Made by a program: the position numbers and the translations under genes | DNA from: Pseudoalteromonas sp. MM1 | Lineage (GTDB): Bacteria; Pseudomonadota; Gammaproteobacteria; Enterobacterales; Alteromonadaceae | Assembly (NCBI RefSeq): GCF_030296835.1 | Contig: NZ_AP027923.1 | Coordinates: 62,001-126,000 of the forward strand | DNA length: 64,000 nucleotides | Direction of reading: 5' to 3' | Notes under the pieces: model-generated | The model's database searches: none | What the model saw: the letters and a program-made list of their open reading frames with translations, nothing else | Told to the model about the DNA's origin: nothing | Part shown: piece after piece, positions 53,528 through 62,323 of the stretch | Position numbering within the stretch: the stretch's first letter is position 1 | Layout: each line of letters opens with the position of its first letter

Positions 53528-54640
53528 ATGTTTGTATTTGAAGAGTATATTTCCCCTATTTCTGAAACTGAGATCGCAGGCTTAGACCCTCGCTCGGATG
53601 TTTCTCCTACGTCGACTTATTACGCCTTAAAAGATTTAAGAAACCAACTTCGTGCCGCTGAAAGAAACGCGCTAGTAGACGAAGAAGGTATTTCATCACT
53701 TGCTCGCGACTGGTTACCTTTATTAGAACAATGCAGTAGCGCACTAAAATCTGAAAGTAAAGATATAGAGTATTTAGCTTGGTTTATTGAAGCGCTGTGC
53801 CGAATTCATGGTTTTAAAGGATTGGCGTTTGGTTTCAAAGTTTCTCATTATTTATTAAATAACTATTTTGATTCGCTGTATCCATCGCTTGATGAGGATG
53901 ATGAGCTTTCCGATAAGGTATCTGCTATAGCGGGGCTAAGCGGAACTGCAGGCGAAGGTACGCTTATTATTCCAATTAAGAGTATCTACTTAACTGACAG
54001 TGTCAGCATAGATCCATTTACCTTTTGGGAATATCAGCAAGGTTACGATATTTCTAGGTTAAGTGATGATAAAAAAGAGAAAAAGCTGAGCCAGGGTGGC
54101 GTTGATTTTGAGTTAATTGAAAAAAGTGCCGCTGAAACCAGTACAGAGTTTTTCGTTAACTTAAAAAGTGATATTGAAAATGCAATGGCGGAATTTGCAT
54201 TACTCAGTGATGCCCTAGATAACGCAACAGGTCAGCCACAAGCAACATCTAATGTTAAGCAAACGCTCGAAATTAGTTTAGCAGCAGTCAATCACTTAGC
54301 GGCCGACAAACTAGCGGCAGCAGAGCAGGCTCAAATTGCAATTGATGCTATCGATGACTCATCTCAAAGCGATGAAGACGAACCTGATGTTGCTGCGCCT
54401 AAAAAAACAAACAACCAAGAAATAAACTCTCGTGAAAATGCCATTAATAAACTCAAAGAAATAGCGGCGTTTTTTAGAAAGACCGAACCGCATTCTCCAA
54501 TGTCATACACGATAGAACAAGTGATTCGATGGAGCGAATTATCGCTGCCTGAATTATTAAACGAATTAATAACAGATAGTGATGCTAGGACCGGGTACTT
54601 TAAGTTGTCTGGCATTAAGATCAGCGAAACTGAAACATAA
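53528..54640 (+). CDS. tssA: T6SS protein TssA (ImpA)
   Basis: Protein of 370 residues that helps start or cap sheath and tube growth. N-terminal ImpA_N domain (about 5-180): ISETEIAGLDPRSDVSPTS, LLEQCSSALKSESKDIEYLAW and LFDSLYP as YFDSLYPSLDEDDE. A variable acidic linker (about 275-305) precedes a C-terminal helical part with AAFFRKTEPHSPMSYTIEQV and WSELSLPELLNEL, as in short TssA proteins. It heads the second T6SS operon; AGGACGACGG precedes the ATG, and tssB follows after 16 nt. Confidence 0.92.
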   Translation: MFVFEEYISPISETEIAGLDPRSDVSPTSTYYALKDLRNQLRAAERNALVDEEGISSLARDWLPLLEQCSSALKSESKDIEYLAWFIEALCRIHGFKGLAFGFKVSHYLLNNYFDSLYPSLDEDDELSDKVSAIAGLSGTAGEGTLIIPIKSIYLTDSVSIDPFTFWEYQQGYDISRLSDDKKEKKLSQGGVDFELIEKSAAETSTEFFVNLKSDIENAMAEFALLSDALDNATGQPQATSNVKQTLEISLAAVNHLAADKLAAAEQAQIAIDAIDDSSQSDEDEPDVAAPKKTNNQEINSRENAINKLKEIAAFFRKTEPHSPMSYTIEQVIRWSELSLPELLNELITDSDARTGYFKLSGIKISETET

Positions 54641-54656
54641 GTAAAAGGAGTTCTCT

Positions 54657-55160
54657 ATGAGTATCCATGATAAATTAAAACGAGTACGTAAGCCTCGCGT
54701 TCACATCACTTACGATGTTGAAACTGAAGGAACTGCGGTAAAAAAAGAACTACCGTTTGTTGTAGGTGTAATGGGTGATTTTTCAGGTGATAACACTGAA
54801 GCATTAAAACCATTAAAAGACAGACGCTTTATTCAAATTGACCGTGAAAACTTTAACGATGTTTTAAAACGCATGAGTCCTTCATTAAAGCTTGTAGTAG
54901 AAAATACACTCAGCGATGATGACTCTGAGTTTGAAGTTAACCTTAGCTTTAAATCAATCGATGATTTTGAGCCTGCAGCAGTTGTTAATCAAGTTGAACC
55001 ATTACGTAAATTAATGGAAACCCGTAATAAGTTACGTGATTTAATGACTAAGATTGACCGTTCAGAAGAGCTTGAAAATGTTTTAGAAGAAGTATTAAGC
55101 AATACTTCAAGCCTTGATTCGATTGCTAAGGAACTTAAGCTAGAGGAGACTGAAAAATGA
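54657..55160 (+). CDS. tssB: T6SS contractile sheath small subunit TssB
   Basis: Sheath protein of 167 residues (VipA/ImpB) that forms the contractile tube with TssC. Family features are [47 protein letters not shown] and the C-terminal helical segment with [24 protein letters not shown] supplies a strong ribosome site. Its stop overlaps the start of tssC by 4 nt (ATGA), as is usual for the tssB-tssC pair. Confidence 0.97.
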   Translation: MSIHDKLKRVRKPRVHITYDVETEGTAVKKELPFVVGVMGDFSGDNTEALKPLKDRRFIQIDRENFNDVLKRMSPSLKLVVENTLSDDDSEFEVNLSFKSIDDFEPAAVVNQVEPLRKLMETRNKLRDLMTKIDRSEELENVLEEVLSNTSSLDSIAKELKLEETEK

Positions 55161-56647
55161 GTGCAGAGCAATTAAGTACTGAATTAGAGTCAACAGCTGA
55201 GACAAGCTCATCGTTATTAGAGCAGGCAATTGGTGCTACTAAGCAAACTGATGCAAGCCGTGCAGAAGAGCTACTTAAAACGTTAACTGAAGAGGCATTA
55301 AAAGGTACAGTTCAATGGAATAAAAACATGACTGTGACGTTTAATGAAGCAATTCAGTTAATCGATCAAAAAATATCAAAACAACTTAGTGTTGTTATGC
55401 ACAGCGACGAGTTTCAAAAATTAGAAGGCTCTTGGCGTGGCTTACACCACCTTGTGATGAATTCTGAAACGAGCTCTACGCTTAAAATTCGTGTTTTAAA
55501 CATGAAGAAAAAAGAATTACATAAAGATTTAAGCAAAGCGGTAGAGTTTGATCAAAGCCAAACATTTAAAAAGATTTACGAGTCTGAATTTGGTACTCCT
55601 GGCGGCGAACCTTATGGCACTATCGTGGGTGACTTTGAATTTACTAACCATCCAGAAGATGTTGAAACATTAAGCTTAATGTCGAATGTGGCAGCGGCTG
55701 GTTTTTGTCCATTTATTGCTGCCTCTTCTCCTTCTTTATTTGGGTTTGATAATTGGGAAGAGTTAACTAAACCTCGTGATTTAGAAAAAGTGTTTGAGTC
55801 ACTAGAGTACACAAAATGGCGCTCGTTCAGAGACAGCGATGATTCACGTTTTGTATCGTTAACTATGCCTCGCTTCTTATCTCGTTTACCGTACGGTGCA
55901 GCATCGAAGCCTGTAGAAGAATTTAATTATGAAGAGTTTGAAGTTGAACCAAAAGCAGGTCGTTCAGTAAGCACTGATAATAGCGACTATTGCTGGAGTA
56001 ATGCAGCTTACGCAATGGCTACTAATATGACCAAAGCGTTTTCACAATACGGCTTTTGTACTGCGATACGTGGTGCTGAAGGCGGTGGTAAAGTTGAAGG
56101 CCTACCAACGCATATTTTCACGAGCGATGATGGTGATCCGGATCTTAAATGTCCAACTGAAATCGGCATAACAGACCGCCGTGAAGCTGAGCTTAGTAAA
56201 CTTGGTTTCTTACCTTTGTGTCACTACAAAAATACTGATTACGCTGTTTTCTTTGGTGGCCAAAGCTGTCAAAAACCACAAGTATATTCAACGCCTGATG
56301 CAACAGCTAATGCTGCAATTTCAGCCCGTTTACCTTACTTAATGGCTACGTCTCGTTTTGCTCATTACTTAAAAGTGATGGCGCGAGATAAAATTGGTAG
56401 CTTTATGGAAGCAGAAGATGTTGAGTCATGGTTAAACCGTTGGATTCTATCGTATGTAAATGCGACAGAGGGCGGTGGTCAAGACATCAGGGCACGTTAC
56501 CCATTAGCCGATGCGAAAGTATCAGTTAAAGAAATACCAGGTCAGCCAGGCGCTTATAACGCAGTGGCATGGTTACGACCTTGGCTACAAATGGAAGAAC
56601 TTACTTCTTCATTACGTCTTGTAGCTAAAATTCCAGAGATTGGTTAA
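55157..56647 (+). CDS. tssC: T6SS contractile sheath large subunit TssC
   Basis: Sheath protein of 496 residues (VipB/ImpC/EvpB). Typical stretches: [40 protein letters not shown] followed by [71 protein letters not shown] and the C-terminal [11 protein letters not shown]. This is the canonical TssC, translationally coupled to tssB. A second EvpB-family gene follows 36 nt downstream. Confidence 0.97.
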   Translation: MSAEQLSTELESTAETSSSLLEQAIGATKQTDASRAEELLKTLTEEALKGTVQWNKNMTVTFNEAIQLIDQKISKQLSVVMHSDEFQKLEGSWRGLHHLVMNSETSSTLKIRVLNMKKKELHKDLSKAVEFDQSQTFKKIYESEFGTPGGEPYGTIVGDFEFTNHPEDVETLSLMSNVAAAGFCPFIAASSPSLFGFDNWEELTKPRDLEKVFESLEYTKWRSFRDSDDSRFVSLTMPRFLSRLPYGAASKPVEEFNYEEFEVEPKAGRSVSTDNSDYCWSNAAYAMATNMTKAFSQYGFCTAIRGAEGGGKVEGLPTHIFTSDDGDPDLKCPTEIGITDRREAELSKLGFLPLCHYKNTDYAVFFGGQSCQKPQVYSTPDATANAAISARLPYLMATSRFAHYLKVMARDKIGSFMEAEDVESWLNRWILSYVNATEGGGQDIRARYPLADAKVSVKEIPGQPGAYNAVAWLRPWLQMEELTSSLRLVAKIPEIG

Positions 56648-56683
56648 TTAACTAGTCTTTAGCGTTAAGGATAATGCAGTAAA

Positions 56684-58210
56684 ATGAATCACGAAGAGTT
56701 TTCATTTATAAATCAAGACTACGCTTTTCACCAAAAGTCGCAGTCTAGAATTAGCGATAATGATGCTTTGCTTGATAGGTTTTTGAACGAAAAAAACTTA
56801 GACAAGGCACTGTTATTGTGGCTTGAAGGCTCTTCTGATTCTCCCATTTCTTGGACCAAAGAATCCCTAGGTCCCTACTTACAACGAATTATTGTTGAAC
56901 TCGATCAGTTAATTTCTCAGCAACTAAATAGCATTATTCATGCTAAAAGGTTTCAAAAGTTAGAGGCAAGCTGGCGTAATCTATGGTGGTTAACCCTCCA
57001 AACAGAGCAGTACGACAAAGAAAATAAAGTAAAAATAAAAGTATTAAACTGTGACTGGGCAACCCTCTCTAAAGATGTAAATAAAGCAATAGATTTTGAT
57101 CAAAGCTATTTTTTCCAGTTACTTTATCAAAGTGAATTTGATAGCGCCGGTGGTGAGCCTTTTGGTGTAGTAATTGGTGATTACGAAATTAGTAATATGC
57201 CCTCTAATGGTACTATTTACAACGATATTGATACTATTAAAGAAATCTCACGTACTGCAGCGGCTGCATTTTCCCCTTTTATATGTTCAGCGTCTCCTAA
57301 TCTTTTTGGCGCAGATAATTTTTCGGATCTCGGGTATTACGCCGATTTATTTAACCAGTTTGAACAGCCTGAATATGTAAAATGGCAAAGTTTTAGAGCA
57401 ATGGAAGAAGCACGCTTTGTTGGCTTAACCTTACCGCATGTATTAGTTAGAGCGCCATATAGCAACGATGGTAAACGCCATCAAGACTTTTATTTTAAAG
57501 AACAAATTAAAAACCCAGAAACAGATATGTTATGGGGTAACGCTGCGTTTCAGTTTGTATCAACAATAGTTAGGGCGTACTGTGATAGTGGCTGGTTTGG
57601 GCACATTAGAGGAATAGAGCCTGGTAAAGTGTCAAAAGGACTGGTTACAGGGCTCGCCAAAGATAGCTTTGCAAATGATACATACCAAAAAGAAGCTAAA
57701 CCGCCACTGGATTTATTGGTGACAAGCAAATTTGAAAAACAGTTTTCTGAACTTGGATTTATTCCCACTTCCTCAGTGACAAATACTGAGCATATTGTTT
57801 TTTATAGCAATGCATCGGTACAAAAAGCAAAAAATTACGAATCCAGTGCCGCTAATATAAATGCGCGTCTTTCATCTATGCTGCAGTACATTTTATGCGT
57901 ATCTCGTTTTGCACATTATTTAAAAATATTGGCACGTGACAGGGTCGGTTCATACATAAATGCGCATGCGTGTGAGCGTGATTTACAGGCGTGGATCAAC
58001 AATTATACAACCGCATCAGACTCGGCATCTGAGCAAATCAGAAGTAAATATCCACTGAGTAACGCGCGCATTAAAGTAAGTGAAAACAAAGCAAACCCAG
58101 GTCATTTTTTTTCTGTTTTGCAACTACAACCCCATTTTCAATTAGATCAAATGGTCTCGAGCATTAAATTAATAACAGAGCTCAGTCCTCATCACAAAAT
58201 AAAGGAATAA
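56684..58210 (+). CDS. second TssC-family sheath protein (ImpD-like paralogue)
   Basis: Paralogue of TssC, 508 residues. It keeps the EvpB-family plan: FQKLEASWRNLWWLTLQTEQ, AIDFDQSYFFQLLYQSEFDS then [69 protein letters not shown] and a C-terminal VSSIKLITEL. It differs from the upstream TssC along its whole length, so the duplication is old. Rhizobium (ImpC/ImpD) and Agrobacterium (two TssC proteins) have the same tandem. Here it fills the slot between tssC and tagJ where Pseudomonas H1-T6SS has hcp. It may be an alternative or minor sheath subunit; role unknown. Confidence 0.88.
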   Translation: MNHEEFSFINQDYAFHQKSQSRISDNDALLDRFLNEKNLDKALLLWLEGSSDSPISWTKESLGPYLQRIIVELDQLISQQLNSIIHAKRFQKLEASWRNLWWLTLQTEQYDKENKVKIKVLNCDWATLSKDVNKAIDFDQSYFFQLLYQSEFDSAGGEPFGVVIGDYEISNMPSNGTIYNDIDTIKEISRTAAAAFSPFICSASPNLFGADNFSDLGYYADLFNQFEQPEYVKWQSFRAMEEARFVGLTLPHVLVRAPYSNDGKRHQDFYFKEQIKNPETDMLWGNAAFQFVSTIVRAYCDSGWFGHIRGIEPGKVSKGLVTGLAKDSFANDTYQKEAKPPLDLLVTSKFEKQFSELGFIPTSSVTNTEHIVFYSNASVQKAKNYESSAANINARLSSMLQYILCVSRFAHYLKILARDRVGSYINAHACERDLQAWINNYTTASDSASEQIRSKYPLSNARIKVSENKANPGHFFSVLQLQPHFQLDQMVSSIKLITELSPHHKIKE

Positions 58211-58212
58211 CC

Positions 58213-58989
58213 ATGAAGAAAATACACAGCTTAATTCGCGAGGGAAAACTAACTGAAGCACTCTCTCTGTGTGCTACAGAGCTTCAAGATGAGCCTTTAA
58301 ACTTTGATATAAGAAGCGTCTATTCAGAGTTACTGTGCATAAATGGTGATCTTGAAAAAGCAGATAAACAGCTCGATTTTATGGTACAAAAAAATCCTGA
58401 GTTTGCTGTAGGTGCGGTCAATCTAAGGCATTTAATTCGTGCTCAGCAATCGCGAATAGACTTTTACCAAGGTAAAGGGATCCCTAAATTATTTCATGAT
58501 GTTGATGAGATAGACACATTGTTTTTAAAGATGCATGTGGCATTGCTAGAGGGCGAAATAGACGAAGCAGCTGAGCTTTCTGCACAAATGGAAACGTTAA
58601 GAGTAAGTTCGTTAAATGATGCAGAGTCTGTGGCACGCGACTTGGACGATACATTAAACCCTTATTTAGAAGTTCTAGGCACAAATGGTGAATTTTATTT
58701 GGCAAATTTTGATGAAATTGAGTCGTTAAAGGTAGAGCCTGTAAGCTCAGTATTAGAAAGCATTTGGCTACGCGTGGAAATAACGATTAAAGAAGGCCCT
58801 TCAGGCAGTGCACATTTACCGCTTGTCTATGCCAATGCTGAGTCAGATCTCGAAAAACTAGGTCAGGTCTCTGATTGGGTTGAACTAAAAGAAGAATTCA
58901 TTATTGGTAAAGGCATGAAAATGCTATTTATTAATGATGAGGCGATCACAATTCCTAATTTAAAAGTTAATGCTGTAGAACCAGCATAA
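58213..58989 (+). CDS. tagJ: T6SS accessory protein TagJ (ImpE/SciE)
   Basis: Cytoplasmic protein of 258 residues. The N-terminal half is helical and TPR-like (LIREGKLTEALSLCATELQD, VYSELLCINGDLEKADKQLDF), and the C-terminal half contains the ImpE segment VLGTNGEFYLANFDEIESL and later LPLVYANAES. TagJ (HsiE1 in Pseudomonas) binds the N-terminal helix of TssB and is found only in some T6SS clades, where it may adjust sheath recycling by ClpV. It follows the second tssC gene by 2 nt and precedes tssE by 17 nt. Confidence 0.9.
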   Translation: MKKIHSLIREGKLTEALSLCATELQDEPLNFDIRSVYSELLCINGDLEKADKQLDFMVQKNPEFAVGAVNLRHLIRAQQSRIDFYQGKGIPKLFHDVDEIDTLFLKMHVALLEGEIDEAAELSAQMETLRVSSLNDAESVARDLDDTLNPYLEVLGTNGEFYLANFDEIESLKVEPVSSVLESIWLRVEITIKEGPSGSAHLPLVYANAESDLEKLGQVSDWVELKEEFIIGKGMKMLFINDEAITIPNLKVNAVEPA

Positions 58990-59006
58990 TTTATATTTGA
59001 GCAACA

Positions 59007-59492
59007 ATGATAGAACATAAGCAGCAGCTTCAAGCATCTATTCTAGATAGGCTCATTGATGATGAGCCTGACTTTCAAGATGCACCATCGCGTACTGAAG
59101 GGATCACCATAAGTGAGCTACGTAAAAATGTGCGCAGAGACATAGAAGCACTGCTTAACGCCCGAATTCAATGGCATACATGGCCTACTCAATATAGCGA
59201 GCTTGCTACGTCATGTTTATCTTACGGTTTACCTGATTTTTCAAGTATGTCGGTAAGCTCTCACGAAGGTCGAGCACTACTATGCGAGACAGTTAGAAAT
59301 ACTATTTTAAAATTTGAACCACGATTTTTAGAAGTTGAAGTATTTACTGATGAGGAAGTACCGGTTAATCGCGTTTTAAACTTGCGTATTAATGCGCTTT
59401 TATACGCTGATCCTGAGCCAGAATTTATAAGCTTTGATTCAGAGGTAGAGCCTGTAAATTTAGGTATGAAGATTATTGAGGCATCATTATGA
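59007..59492 (+). CDS. tssE: T6SS baseplate protein TssE (gp25-like)
   Basis: Baseplate wedge protein of 161 residues, related to phage T4 gp25. The family motif ISELRKNVRRDIEALLNARI is followed by YGLPDFSS, and RTVRNTILKFEPRFL is present here as ETVRNTILKFEPRFLEVEVF. No strong ribosome site is seen at ATG 59007, so it may depend on coupling with tagJ. It overlaps tssF by 4 nt (ATGA). Confidence 0.95.
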   Translation: MIEHKQQLQASILDRLIDDEPDFQDAPSRTEGITISELRKNVRRDIEALLNARIQWHTWPTQYSELATSCLSYGLPDFSSMSVSSHEGRALLCETVRNTILKFEPRFLEVEVFTDEEVPVNRVLNLRINALLYADPEPEFISFDSEVEPVNLGMKIIEASL

Positions 59493-61315
59493 ACGATGAA
59501 TTATTAAAATATTACAATCGTGAATTAGCATTTGTGCGTCACTTAGGTAAAGACTTTGCTGAGAAATACCCAAAAGTAGCTGGGCGTTTAAAGCTTAGTG
59601 AAGACCATGTTGAGGACCCTCACGTATCACGCCTTATTGAATCGTTTGCATTTTTAACTGCCAATATTAGACAAAAGCTCGATGACAGTTTCCCTGAACT
59701 AACCGATGCTTTATTAGGACAAATGCTCCCTGATTATCAGGCCCCAATCCCTTCTATGTCGATAGTAAAATTGGAAGCCGAAAACCTCTCAACAGCGGGA
59801 GTTGTAATTCCAAGAGCAAGTGAAGTTGAAACTAACGTTGATTCTATGAAGCAATGTAAGTTTCAAACTTGTTACGAAACTTACCTTTGGCCCATTGAAA
59901 TTACGAAAGCTCAGTTTGACAACAGTCCCTTTGTTGCGCCAAAGCCGCGTTGGCACGAAAAAGCAAAGTCTATATTTAAATTAGAACTAACTGGTGAATA
60001 CAAAGGTGTATCGCTTGCAGAAACCGGTTTAGAAAAGCTTCGTGTATATATAAACGGGCAGTGGCATCATACACTTAAAGTGTACGAGCTGTTATTTAAA
60101 CATAGTATTGGTATAGCCATAGATAATGGCGAAGAAGGCATTAAATACTTATCAAAAAATCAATTAAAAGCCGTTGGGTTTGAAACACACGAAGCGGTTG
60201 TACCTTACTCTCAGCGTTCTGCTGCTGGGTATCGACTGTTGGTTGAGAACTTCACTTTTCCTGAAAAGTTTCGTTTTTTTGAACTCGAAGGCATACGCGA
60301 CGCTTTACCTAAAAACGCGCATAAATGTGACATCTATATTTATCTTGATACAGAGTCGAGTGAGCTTGAAAAACAAGTCGATAAAGAAATGTTTTTACTT
60401 GGGTGTACGCCAATAATTAATTTATTTGAACAAGAGCTTGAGCCAATTCGACCTGAGATAAGTCAGTACGAATATCAACTTGCACCGCGTTATATGGACT
60501 CAGAAATTTCTGAGGTGGTAGGTATCTCAGAGGTTATTGCTTTTGATCACAAAGGCAATAAACAAGTTGTTGCGCCATTTTACGGACAAACTCACCCAAA
60601 CTATCAAGGCCACGAAGATTTATTTTGGCATATAAGAAGAGAAACCGCGTCGTGGGCGGGTGGCTATGTTGAGTCAGGTACCGAGACATTTATGTCGTTG
60701 GTAGATGCAAAGTTTGAAAACAGCGCAATGGAATACGGTGAAGGTAACTCGGTACTTACTGTGCGTGCGCATTGTAGCAACCGTAACTTACCTGCAAGTA
60801 TGCCATTTGGCGACGATGAACTTGGATTACTGATGCCAGAGCGCGGCGATGTAATTAAAAAAATTCGTTGTTTAGCGCCATTTACCCATGCCGTTAGACC
60901 CGTATTAGCCGATGCAACGCGTTGGCAACTTGTTAACCATTTAACGCTCGATACGTTTAGCGGTGAAGATGCGTGCAATAAATTAAAAGAAGTACTCCGC
61001 CTTTATGATTTTAGAGCATCGCCTCAAACCAAAGGTCTAATAGATAATATATATAGGGTAAGTATTGAGCCTGCAACTGCACGTGTTATTCAAAAGGGGA
61101 GGGTAAGTTTTGTGACTGGCAGCGAAATAGAAATTACTTTTGCTAACGATGACTTTTCGGGCAGTGGTATGTTCTTTTTTGCCGCAGTGTTGGATCATTT
61201 CTTTGCTCAGTTTGCCGCTATAAATAGCTACACGCGTTTAAGCTTACGTTTAAAAGAGCAAGAGCAAATATATTATCAGTGGCCTGCGCGCGTAGGTGAT
61301 AGACCACTATTATGA
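59489..61315 (+). CDS. tssF: T6SS baseplate protein TssF
   Basis: Baseplate wedge protein of 608 residues (VasA/ImpG). The N-terminus LLKYYNRELAFVRHLGKDFA with FAEKYPKVAGRL is the hallmark; ALLGQMLPDYQAPIPSMSIV follows, and GSGMFFFAAVLDHFFAQFAA is the late conserved stretch. Two TssF copies join one TssG in each wedge. Its start overlaps the tssE stop and its stop overlaps the tssG start by 4 nt each, so E-F-G are translationally coupled. Confidence 0.97.
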   Translation: MNDELLKYYNRELAFVRHLGKDFAEKYPKVAGRLKLSEDHVEDPHVSRLIESFAFLTANIRQKLDDSFPELTDALLGQMLPDYQAPIPSMSIVKLEAENLSTAGVVIPRASEVETNVDSMKQCKFQTCYETYLWPIEITKAQFDNSPFVAPKPRWHEKAKSIFKLELTGEYKGVSLAETGLEKLRVYINGQWHHTLKVYELLFKHSIGIAIDNGEEGIKYLSKNQLKAVGFETHEAVVPYSQRSAAGYRLLVENFTFPEKFRFFELEGIRDALPKNAHKCDIYIYLDTESSELEKQVDKEMFLLGCTPIINLFEQELEPIRPEISQYEYQLAPRYMDSEISEVVGISEVIAFDHKGNKQVVAPFYGQTHPNYQGHEDLFWHIRRETASWAGGYVESGTETFMSLVDAKFENSAMEYGEGNSVLTVRAHCSNRNLPASMPFGDDELGLLMPERGDVIKKIRCLAPFTHAVRPVLADATRWQLVNHLTLDTFSGEDACNKLKEVLRLYDFRASPQTKGLIDNIYRVSIEPATARVIQKGRVSFVTGSEIEITFANDDFSGSGMFFFAAVLDHFFAQFAAINSYTRLSLRLKEQEQIYYQWPARVGDRPLL

Positions 61316-62301
61316 TTAAGCAATTAATTGCCCAAGCTTCTCAAGTCGATTTTTATAAAGCGGTTTTCATTATTGAAAACCAGCTTAAAAAAAGAGGCTT
61401 AGATTATCGCCATGTAGGTTACGACAGCAACCCAAAACAAGAACTAATAAAATTTACGGCAACACAAAAGTTTGGCTACCCAGGAAATGCAATAACCAAG
61501 CTAGAAGAAACTGGCTTTGAAGATGGCCTGCACAAGGTCAATATGCAGGTTTCATTTATGGGGTTAACTGGCTGCTCTGGTGCATTACCGCAATTTTATA
61601 GTGAACTGGTTATGCAAAGGCTTCGCTATAAAGATACAACCATGCGCGATTTTTACGACATGTTTAATCATCGCCTGATCTCTTTGTATTACCGAGCTTG
61701 GAAAAAATATAAGCCTTCATTAAATCATGTAAACAATGACAAAAATAAAGATCCATATACCAAAATATTGGGGCTATTAAGTGGTGGGTATAATGAGCAT
61801 CAGTTGCATTTTTCAGGTTTGTACAGTCGAAAAATTCGCAATGCATTTGACTTACAAAGTGTACTCAGCTCATACCTTGGCTGTGAAGTAAAAATAAAAC
61901 AAATGGTTGGACAATGGCACGAGCTCAAAGAGCAAGAGCAAACCCGCCTTGCTAGCCAAGCGTTATTTGAAGGTCAGCATGCTCAGTTAGGTATAGATAC
62001 CATGCTAGGCAAAAAGGTTTGGGATGTCTCGTCCAATATTGAAGTGCACATAAAATCAAATGATCCAAATAAAGCAAAACTTCTTTTACCAAAAGGGGTT
62101 TTGTTTGAACTAGCAAATAAAATTACTAAAGACTACGTTGGAAATTCAATTCAGTTCCGCTTAGTTATTGAAACTGATTTTCAGCATTTAGGCGCCGCTC
62201 AGCTGGCTAAGAATGATTGCCAATTAGGCGCAAATTCTTTTTTAGCGGTGCAGAATAAAAAATCAAAATCTAACCCTACTAAGTTATCGTTTAAGGGATA
62301 A
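61312..62301 (+). CDS. tssG: T6SS baseplate protein TssG
   Basis: Baseplate wedge protein of 329 residues (VasB/ImpH). Family features: DFYKAVFIIENQLKKRG near the N-terminus, MQVSFMGLTGCSGALPQFYS, DFYDMFNHRLISLYYRAWKKY and LSSYLGCEVKIKQMVGQW. It overlaps tssF by 4 nt and is followed after 22 nt by tssH. Confidence 0.96.
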   Translation: MIKQLIAQASQVDFYKAVFIIENQLKKRGLDYRHVGYDSNPKQELIKFTATQKFGYPGNAITKLEETGFEDGLHKVNMQVSFMGLTGCSGALPQFYSELVMQRLRYKDTTMRDFYDMFNHRLISLYYRAWKKYKPSLNHVNNDKNKDPYTKILGLLSGGYNEHQLHFSGLYSRKIRNAFDLQSVLSSYLGCEVKIKQMVGQWHELKEQEQTRLASQALFEGQHAQLGIDTMLGKKVWDVSSNIEVHIKSNDPNKAKLLLPKGVLFELANKITKDYVGNSIQFRLVIETDFQHLGAAQLAKNDCQLGANSFLAVQNKKSKSNPTKLSFKG

Positions 62302-62323
62302 TTAAAATTAAAAGGAACACTGT

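Noticed and set aside
56684-58210. Second tssC as a pseudogene or recent duplication
   Set aside because: The frame is intact over 508 codons and the sequence differs from tssC throughout, so it is an old, maintained paralogue.
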